DNA from: Strobilurus pachycystidiatus
Lineage: Eukaryota; Basidiomycota; Agaricomycetes; Agaricales; Physalacriaceae
Direction of reading: 5' to 3'
NCBI GenBank assembly: GCA_019915135.1
Contig: JAHLMK010000005.1
Coordinates: 2,108,001-2,172,000 of the forward strand
DNA length: 64,000 nucleotides
Part shown: one piece after another, positions 57,295 through 64,000 of the stretch
Position numbering within the stretch: the first letter of the stretch is position 1
Layout: every line of letters begins with the position of its first letter
The notes under the pieces: model-generated
Seen by the model: only the letters and a program-made list of their open reading frames with translations
The model's database searches: none
Told to the model about the DNA's origin: nothing
Made by a program: the position numbers and the translations under genes

Positions 57295-57859
57295 ATGTCT
57301 GTCTACTACTACGAACCCTTCTACAACGTTGACCGCTTCTTCGAGAACTTTGCTCGCTCGGCTCAGGGAAGCCAGCAGCAGCTCACCTCGGGAAGCGAGA
57401 ACGCTGCGCCCACCGTCGTACGTCCCAAGTAAGTACAGCCTGGGATTTTCTCTCGATGTTGTGACTGATCATAGTTCCATCAGGATGGACCTCCACGAAG
57501 ACGTCGACAAGAACACTGTCACGGCCACGTTCGAGCTCCCTGGTTTGAAGAAGGAGGATGTTAACATTGACGTGCACGACGGCCGGCTCATCGTCTCCGG
57601 TGAGACCAAGACGTCTACGGAGCATGAAGAAGGCGGCTATGCAGTTCGGGAGAGGCGCTTTGGCAGGTTCTCCCGAACTCTGAGGCTCCCTCAGGGCGTG
57701 AAGGTTGGTTTGATGAATCTTGGGCTGTGAACTTGTTGCTGACGAGTGCTTCACTGTTAGGAAGAGGAAATAAAAGCGTCCCTCGAGAATGGCATCTTGA
57801 CGGTCACCTTTCCCAAGGCTGCCGCCGAGACCGCACCCAAGAAAATCAACATCTTGTAA
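57295..57859 (+). CDS. Small heat-shock protein Hsp20, copy 2
   Basis: Exons 57295-57428, 57484-57703 and 57761-57859 give 150 residues with the same intron positions as copy 1. The N-terminal arm and alpha-crystallin domain are identical except for RTL in place of RAL and ETAPKK in place of ETTPKK. All family signatures are intact (ELPGLKKEDVNI, RRFGRFSRTLRLP, ASLENGILTVTFPK, KKINIL). The near identity of proteins against diverged flanks indicates either recent duplication followed by promoter drift, or gene conversion. The promoter keeps the triple heat-shock element, so it is expected to be stress-induced together with copy 1. Confidence 0.93.
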
Positions 57860-58247
57860 AGGACGGGGAGAATCTCTACAAATGGACTCCTATGGGAAAT
57901 TATAATGGCTTCGGATCTGTATGAAGTATATTTGTAGCCGGAGGCGCATGTTTGCAATCAATGTACAATACCTTGTTCTCAGTTGATCTTTGTCTTGAGT
58001 GTCGTATGCGGAAGTATATGTTTGGATCTTCATCGACAGTGAAAGACAACTCTATCTAGAATATAAACTGTGGTGGTAAGTGTGGTATCTGAAAGGTCTA
58101 CAAATAGGATCTAAGGAGCTGGTAAAGTATGTGGCGGTATCAATTCGTCAACTGAACCTTCGTGATTATACCCGCGTTCTCTTCCTGGGCGGTGATGCAT
58201 CCCGCTTTCCCAGATCTGAACGTTTCCTCGGGGTGTGCATCGTGAAC

Positions 58248-60130
58248 TTATTCTGCGATACCGGCTTCAAGCTTCCGAAGCTCGGCTCCTGCGATGGCCG
58301 CTTGATCTTGGAAGTATCGCATGTACCCGTCTTGGACGTGGGATGTGTGTCTCATAGAGATAACACGCCGCGAAGGACAAATATGAGCTTACTCGGCACT
58401 TTTGGTGTAACGCGCAGTCATGATCTCAGCCAAGACAGCGGGCATAAGACCGTAGTGGTCACCTTCCTCCGCCCGTAGACACTCTGGGATGTATGGCGTC
58501 AGAACTGGAAATATTTTCTTGAACAAAGGCGCACACATCAGGCCTCTGTTGGAGTAAGAACATGACGTTTCTGTGTTGGGTTCTGTCGTGCATGCCCCAG
58601 TGCATCCGTCGACATCAGACAATGAATATCCTCCTCCTTCATGTACCAAGCATACTCGAGTAACCGCACAGCCTCTTCGAAAAATGCGGGCAGCGGGTGA
58701 CGCGAGCTTGAACTCAATCGCCTCAGTCCCTTAACGATCTTGTAATAGACAGCCTTGTACAGGTCGCGCTTGCGAATTCGCCTGATAACCGCGCGGGCTT
58801 CACGAGTTTCTGAAAGGAGTGGCCAGGAGTGACTCGTTGAGACGCAGGCAGAACGACCTCATCGGAGCTGTACTCCATAGTATGCAGGATATTATCAGTC
58901 GCTCAGTGAAGCGTTTGGATCATGGATACGAGAGGGCAATGTCCAGGACGGGTTCGGCAAGTAGTAAGGCTCAAATGATCATGTACTCGATTGCTTTGCC
59001 GGTCTTTGTGTTGTATATCTTCTTGTGAAGATTGAACCCGTGTGGAAGATATCATAGATGTTTTTTCGACGTCCTGCTGTTGAAGCCATATCTGATCGTC
59101 CAATAACGCGCGCAGAGTCGAGCAGCTAATCCCTCAGCGTCAGTGACGCGAGGAGCCAGAAACCGAACTTACCGAGGACAGTGTTCGAATCCTTTTCACC
59201 AAGCCCAATCATCTGTGTGTCACGCATAAAGTACCGAACCTAAGGAAAGTAGCTCGATATTGACTGATAAAGCATACCAGCACTTGTCAAACGTCAAGAC
59301 ATTCTTCTATTTGCGACAATGTCGAACAAGAGATTGCTTCGCGGATCTGTAAAGCGAATCAGCGTACGATGGAGGAAAAAAAGAAAAATTTTTTTTGGAG
59401 CCAGAGGCGGCGACGGGCAAGTATCTCGATGACCCGATATAAGCGCTTGATGACACTTTGTATCTTCGGGTGGTATGACAATGCAGGTTGTCCCTCAATG
59501 AGATGGACAAGCATCATCTCACCGAGGCTCTTCTTGCTTCCATGTCGAGCGGTCCTGCGGGCTTTGGTCTATGGCGGCCATTTCTGGGAAGAAAAAGGAC
59601 TTACAGCGCTAATGGAGTGACATTGATCCGACATGACTCCTGGACCATGGCCGAGTTGTCGTGGCAGAGCCCAGCAATTTCCACACACTCGACGTCGCGG
59701 TCAGTGGATGCGAGTCGGGTTGGGTCCGGGCGCAATTTGGTTGCCAGGGTGCGTTGCAAGAATTTGCGACGCCTACTGGGGGGAAAAGGCCCCCCCCCCC
59801 TTTTTCAAAAAGAATGGTAAGTCAAGAAACATACACGTACCGCGAAGTGCTCGAATCGATGTGGGAAGGCACCTGGCCGACGTAGTAAGCGTCCCCAATT
59901 GCTTGAGCTCCCTCAGTCGCTGGACTGAGGCCTGTAAAGTCGGGACTTGAGATTAAGATAGTTGAGCACATACGTGTCGAGGAACTCGCACAGCCGACGC
60001 TGGCTGTGATGAAGGGGCCTTGTAACGATGGAAATCAGCAGGAATTTCCGCAGGAACATACTCAGATCGTGAATGCGTCTTTGATTTCCGCGCGCCAGTG
60101 TAGAAAATGCTCTTCGATGTCAGTTCCGCC
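58248..60130 (-). pseudogene. SAMHD1-type HD-domain dNTP phosphohydrolase, frame-disrupted
   Basis: Order and spacing of motifs match the SAMHD1/dNTPase family, but the frame is broken repeatedly. From 5': RRLCEFLDT (near 59990), then QRLRELKQLG followed by a frameshifted form of the AYYVWPGASHxRFEH block. Next are CVEIAGLCHD (the HD metal motif, near 59690), YFMRDTQMIGLGEKDSN, LLDSARVIGRSD, FNLHKKIYNTKTGKAIEYMI followed by an in-frame TGA, and ALLLAEPVLDIALSYP followed by another TGA. Then VIRRIRKRDLYKAVYYKIV, HYGLMPAVLAEIMTARYTKS, and YMRYFQDQAAIAGAELRKLE to the stop at 58248. An 11-C run near 59790 interrupts the HD region. It is either a pseudogene or, as with the adjacent histones, an active gene with poor consensus sequence. 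Confidence 0.7.
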
Positions 60131-60552
60131 CCTGACGACTTGCGCCCATGATGAAAAAAGAAGCAAGAAACTTGAATCAGAGAAAGAGTAAAGGCGCGTA
60201 TGTCATTGCCGTCACTTCGGAAACGCGGGCCGAGCGCCCTCCGAACAGCAGCTTCAAAGCGACGAACCGATGCAAGAAAAACACGAGGCAATTCGGAGAC
60301 ACGGAGAGCTCTGTCTCCCATAGTTACTTGGCAATGGGGGAAGGCTAAACTAAAAACGGAACCACAAGTTCTTTGCGTAACCTCTCACAAGGGTCCACTA
60401 ACACACAGGTATCGACGCCGCTCTAAGGGACGGAAAGCATCGAATGCAGCCTATGTGCAGGTATCATTTTGTCGTACAGGCCGAGTGGATAAATAGGATA
60501 GTAAACAGTATAAACACATAATTAAGATAGGATGATGAGCTCGAAAAACAAT

Positions 60553-61112
60553 CTATGCCGCTCTCCATCGTAGGCGAGCGGGCCAAGGCGGAGTCCTTGG
60601 GCTGGATGGGTGACACGCTAGCGTGGATGGCAGCCAATTCTGGTGTCCCTCAAAGGGGAGGAGACGAGGTAGCCTCATGCGGCCTTCCTGGAGATGCCAT
60701 GAGGCGATGATTGGAAGCGGAGATCAGTCTGAATGGAGCGTGAGCAAAGGCGACGGCGAGTGGCAAATCGCGTACCTTGAAATCCTGGGCGATTTTCCCG
60801 AACAGGCGTTGAAGGGGAGTTTGCGGATGAGCAGTCCGTCGACTTTTGGTACGCTTCGGATCTCACGAAGGGCGACGGTTCCGGGCCTGAAGCGATGGGC
60901 TTCTGACACCACCATCTGCGGCCTGCGAAAGAGTAATTAGAGATGCAAGGCGAGATAAGAGAGGCGACGTCACAGCAGTCCTTGCGCGCAGAAGACTTGG
61001 CAGGCAGTTGTTACGAGGAGCCTTTCCTAAGGAGAGGTTAGCAGGGAAGACAAGGGCGAGTAACAAACAACTTGCCTCCGGCGACTTGCGGGCGGTTGTT
61101 TGGGCGGGCCAT
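60553..61112 (-). pseudogene. Canonical histone H3, disrupted by single-base indels
   Basis: This is a core nucleosome histone. On the minus strand an ATG at 61112 starts a sequence that becomes the canonical H3 tail only if three single A deletions (each before CC) are undone. The second exon shows KAPR then a lost G. The fold part reads [14 protein letters not shown], then single-base slips, with LLIRKLPF and IAQDFK-coding sequence recoverable in shifted frames. The end near 60600-60553 corresponds to the H3 C-terminus, also slipped. The defects are almost entirely one-base insertions or deletions; codon changes are very few. That pattern fits sequencing error better than neutral decay, so the gene may be intact in the organism. 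It is divergent from histone H4 at 61416. Confidence 0.75.
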
Positions 61113-61415
61113 TGCGAGTGTTGGTTGGCGTGTTGAGGGTGGCGGTGGTGGTTGAACGAGAGTGCGGTCGATCCGTCTTGGCTCGGCCCTATTTTTGATA
61201 CCCAAACGAGACGCGCCCTTGCACGTGAGGGCATTTTGTAGTCCCGCCCATCACAAACATGGAAGGGCACAGCCACATTCCGGCTTGCTATTTAGAGGGC
61301 TCGGCCGCGCTACTTGTCCCATCATCACTCCCACCACACCACTCAACTCGACTCAGCTCGCTCGCCACCCAACAAACAACACCACCAACACTTTACCTCT
61401 TCTTCATCACACACA
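61113..61415. promoter_or_regulatory. Shared divergent promoter of histone H3/H4 pair
   Basis: These 303 bp separate the two histone start codons. A head-to-head H3/H4 arrangement with a common promoter is usual in fungi and gives S-phase co-expression. CTATTT-type TATA-like elements occur toward both genes (near 61188 on the H3 side and GCTATTTAG near 61287 on the H4 side). Confidence 0.6.
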
Positions 61416-61880
61416 ATGTCTGGACGTGCAAAGGTGTAAAGGTAACATTTGGCCTTCAGATTTCCTTGCCTTCATTTACTTACTCGCCTTTTAGGGACTC
61501 GGAAAGGGCCGGAGCCAAGCGTCACCGCCAAGATTCTTCGCGACCACATCCATGGTGTGTTTACTCGACTTGCCTGGCGACTCGCCCTTTACTTAGTCTC
61601 TCTCCAGGTATCACCATAGCCCGCCATTCGTCGTCTCGCCGTCGTGGATGTGTCAAGCTTAATCAGCGGTCTCATCTACGCAGAGACACGTGGGGTGTTT
61701 TGAAGATCTTCCTGAAAACGTTCGTCCTCGCCTTTCGCTTACTCGCCTTACTTACCCGCCTTTCAGGTCATCCGGACTCGTACTACACTGAGCACGCCAA
61801 GCGCCAAGACCGTCACCAGCCCTCGATGTCGTCTACGCTCTCAGCGCTCAGGCCGGCACGCTATACGTTTCGGTGCATAG
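61416..61880 (+). pseudogene. Histone H4, disrupted by single-base indels
   Basis: ATG at 61416 begins MSGR, after which two single G losses break the glycine-rich tail. Exons and introns are still evident: an intron ending ...CGCCTTTTAG at ~61494, one ending ...CTCTCCAG at ~61605, and one ending ...CGCCTTTCAG at ~61767. Recoverable blocks include GLGKG, RHR-like sequence, DTWGVLKIF, YTEHAKR, and a terminal slipped YGFGA-TAG at 61878-61880. As in H3, the damage is mainly one-base insertion or deletion (extra C in GGGCCGG and CGCCAAG). Introns share a TTACTTACTCGCC-like block near their 3' ends. It is probably an active gene with sequence errors; a true pseudogene cannot be excluded. Confidence 0.7.
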
Positions 61881-62300
61881 ATTGGTCTGCTTCTCTCGCA
61901 TTGTATTTCTACTGTACGTTGTACACCTATTTAATCCTATCCTCTTATCATCATCGGCCCAGAGCTTTACCCAGCCCTTTGCTTGCTATCTAAGACGATT
62001 CATTTAGTTAACTACCGATGTCATTCAACTCCGATTACTGACTAGTATGTGGAACCTGGGCCCTTTTCAGTCCTCGGAGGCCGTAAGCTGTTTCGCTTTT
62101 GAATATCAGGCTTTATCGTGTTGGCTGAACTGGTGTTTGGCAGGTGCGACGTCCGACGCATTGCCAAGTTCGCGAATTTAGATGCAGAGAATATCCGTGG
62201 TTTCACCGCCCCGTTTTCCTGATTTCGGTTACGAGCCAGGTACGGTGGAGCGGGATTCTTTTGGTTTGTCCAATCAACAACCACAACCTCTTGCACATAC
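61881..62300. other. Intergenic region downstream of histone H4
   Basis: No supported gene. A minus-strand frame (62042-62596) overlaps the next gene in antisense and was not accepted. Confidence 0.45.
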
Positions 62301-63060
62301 ATGTCGCTCAAGCGCCTCCCTCTCCAGGTATTGAATCTATCTTCCCCAATGAGAGCCCTTGCCGCTATTCTTGATGGTCTCTCGCCCCCAGACCTTGCCA
62401 GTCTGACACGCGTGCACACCGTTTCAACGCGGTTGCAGAACTTGTGCTGTACGCCTCTGTCCATATACGGGACGTGTTCTCCGATACCGATCACCACCTG
62501 GCGGACACTCGATGCCTGCAAGTCCCTTCTCAATCGCCCGAGCTCTTCGAATCTGGTACAGGTCTCCATGTACGATGGACGAACGATGTCGGGCATGTCC
62601 CGCCAGCATCACTTTCTCTGACGAAAGCGCTTACCACACTCATCGGAAGCTCTCGCCATTTCGAACACCTCGATTCTCTGAGGTCTCGTTAGGCCCGGCA
62701 ACATGGTCACTCCCCGCATACCCATAGATCCCATCCTATCGAACTACCGTATCAACGGTTGCCTGTTTCCCCAACCTACGCACGCTGCCTCTTGGGCGCA
62801 GACTGACAAGGGCGGTTCAGCCCTATTCCACGCCGTCGTTCCTCCCTTCATCAGCTCCCTGTATCCCTACGCCACGTAAGTTGACCAGATCACCACCGAG
62901 GGCACTGCATCTTCCGCCCGAGTCTCCTTCCTCGCCTTATCAACCTTCCGCGGTTCCCCCGATGCAGCTGTCTGTCCATCCTGCCGGGAAGACCAGTTCA
63001 TAAGCAGTGCTATCCCTCATCGGGCAGGACTCCGAGTAACGCGGGAAAAATCTCCCTCGC
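62301..63060 (+). pseudogene. F-box-like protein, frame-disrupted fragment
   Basis: ATG at 62301 gives MSLKRLPLQVLNLSSPMRAL then LDGLSPPDLASLTRVHT, an F-box-like start. The next part is readable only in a shifted frame (HRFNAVAELVLYASVHIRDV), then back again (TTWRTLDACKSLLNRPSSSN). Further Leu-rich text follows near 62740-62820 (SNYRINGCLFPNLRTLPL) and 62900-62970 (SFLALSTFRGSPDAA). The order matches Agaricomycete F-box proteins with RFRxVAExLLYxxIxI..PWRTLxxCxxxL. At least three frame changes are needed. The 3' end is not located. Confidence 0.5.
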
Positions 63061-64000
63061 CTCGCACATCTACAGTCGCCTTCGATTTCTGATCTCCGCG
63101 ATGGCCGTTGCGTCCCATTTCTTTCTCAGGAATGGTGGCCACATACTCCTCGCTCGTTTGAGGTCATCCGTCATCAGACTCGCGCCTGCGGCACACACTG
63201 CACTACGCGCTTTCCGGGATTGTGAGTGTCCTGGTTTTCCAGAGTAGTTGAGCGCAAGACTGACGATGGTTCCGGGAAGCGATAGAGTGGTTTTTGACCG
63301 GGTTGGCGTCCGGTCTTTTGGGCACTTTTCAGCGTTGACACATCTGGATCTTTCGCCTACTATTTGTATCCAACGCTGGAGTATCTCCCACCACTCCAAT
63401 GACTCTGGAACGATGAATTAGCTCTATGCGAGAATGGGCACGCGCATGCCTATGGCTTTGCGCTGTGTAATTTTTCCCTCGCAGAATGAATGGGCAGTTG
63501 ATTCTAGTGGTGATGGGTCCCTGACGAAGTAAATAGGTAGACTGGTTGTATCATCTCCAAATGCATCAAAACCTAATACCGAACCTCAACTATACCCGGC
63601 AGAATGCAGGTTCTCTTGCCTATGAACCTTTTTTACGAATCTTTTCATTTGCTTTCTAGCTTTCGAGCTAAGTATTCCCACGCGTATGGTATACAAACAA
63701 ACCTTCAAATAATTCATCAATGGCATAGAGTCGATACAAATGACATGCGTCCAGTGGTGATGCAGATTAAAAAGCAGTTGGACAAAATGATGACATGCGA
63801 AGACAACGTCCCAGCGTGAAAATCATCACGAAAGGGTATGAGGAGTGCAAACTATTCAGAGTCCGTCCCACAAAGATGTCGTCTAGTGGGCCAGTATTGT
63901 ATTGAATTAGCTGTCAGAAATGTCAGTTTTGCGATAACAAATTGATGGAAACATCGGCGTTGGCTGCTCACAGTGTTTTGGATGTTTGCTGATGTTCCCC
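63061..64000. other. Window end, no supported gene
   Basis: This may contain the remainder of the disrupted F-box gene up to about 63420. The last 500 nt are AT-rich with no recognised feature; a 71-codon frame at 63604-63819 has no domain. Confidence 0.45.

Larger units (their letters stand above)
56948..58240 (+). repeat. Segmental duplication, copy 2 (contains Hsp20 gene)
   Basis: Partner of 44159-45395, direct orientation, ~12.8 kb apart. Shared landmarks include CTCGATCACGTG, ACACGCAACACGCAATGGGT, the heat-shock element, and downstream GCATGTTTGCAATCAATGTA. Confidence 0.8.

Overview
This window reads as nuclear DNA of a mushroom-forming basidiomycete (Agaricomycetes). Genes are dense and lie on both strands. 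Introns are mostly about 45-60 nt with GT..AG borders. Several families are typical of the group: DUF6534-type and other seven-helix membrane proteins, F-box proteins with an 'LPSEIL'-like start, heme-thiolate peroxidases, and Zn2Cys6 regulators with a CxxC..MPGNRC core. There is no bacterial-style operon, CRISPR array or ribosomal RNA. Gene models were built by hand from splice borders and family motifs, so internal exon edges are predictions.

Layout. 0.3-8.4 kb: DUF6534 membrane protein, a nuclear-type protein with a GKxKGK motif, a seven-helix membrane protein, and an AidB-like acyl-CoA dehydrogenase. 9-16.8 kb: secreted GH71 alpha-1,3-glucanase, kinetochore subunit Nnf1, divergent from it the Tul1/Dsc1 Golgi-endosome RING E3 ligase, then a coiled-coil protein. 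17.6-26.7 kb: two paralogous F-box genes in inverted orientation, enclosing a lysine methyltransferase and a secreted tandem-repeat protein. 27.5-40.8 kb: a conserved protein of unknown role, an HMG-box protein overlapping tail to tail with an F-box protein, a ThDP enzyme, a short chloroperoxidase-like heme-thiolate peroxidase, and a Zn2Cys6 transcription factor containing a 6-nt microexon. 41.3-41.7 kb: a small DNA transposon (MITE) with 38-bp inverted ends and an 8-bp target duplication. 44-58 kb: two nearly identical Hsp20 genes on a ~1.25-kb direct segmental duplication. Between them lie a mitochondrial rhomboid protease, a second methyltransferase with a GC-AG intron, an aspartic protease, a CENP-A-like histone H3 variant, an F-box/propeller protein and a GPCR-like protein. 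58-63 kb: a SAMHD1-type phosphohydrolase, a divergent canonical histone H3/H4 pair and an F-box gene, all broken by frameshifts.

The 58-63 kb stretch needs care. In the histones nearly all damage is single-base insertion or deletion with very few codon changes, which looks more like poor consensus sequence than old pseudogenes. Functionally, chromosome segregation recurs (Nnf1, CENP-A-like H3, canonical H3/H4), as does protein quality control (Tul1, Hsp20 pair, rhomboid, F-box proteins). I see no convincing metabolic gene cluster and no clearly new multi-gene system. The most unusual items are the 6-nt microexon, the CENP-A-like histone carrying a canonical H3 tail, the intact MITE, and the Hsp20 duplication with its heat-shock elements.
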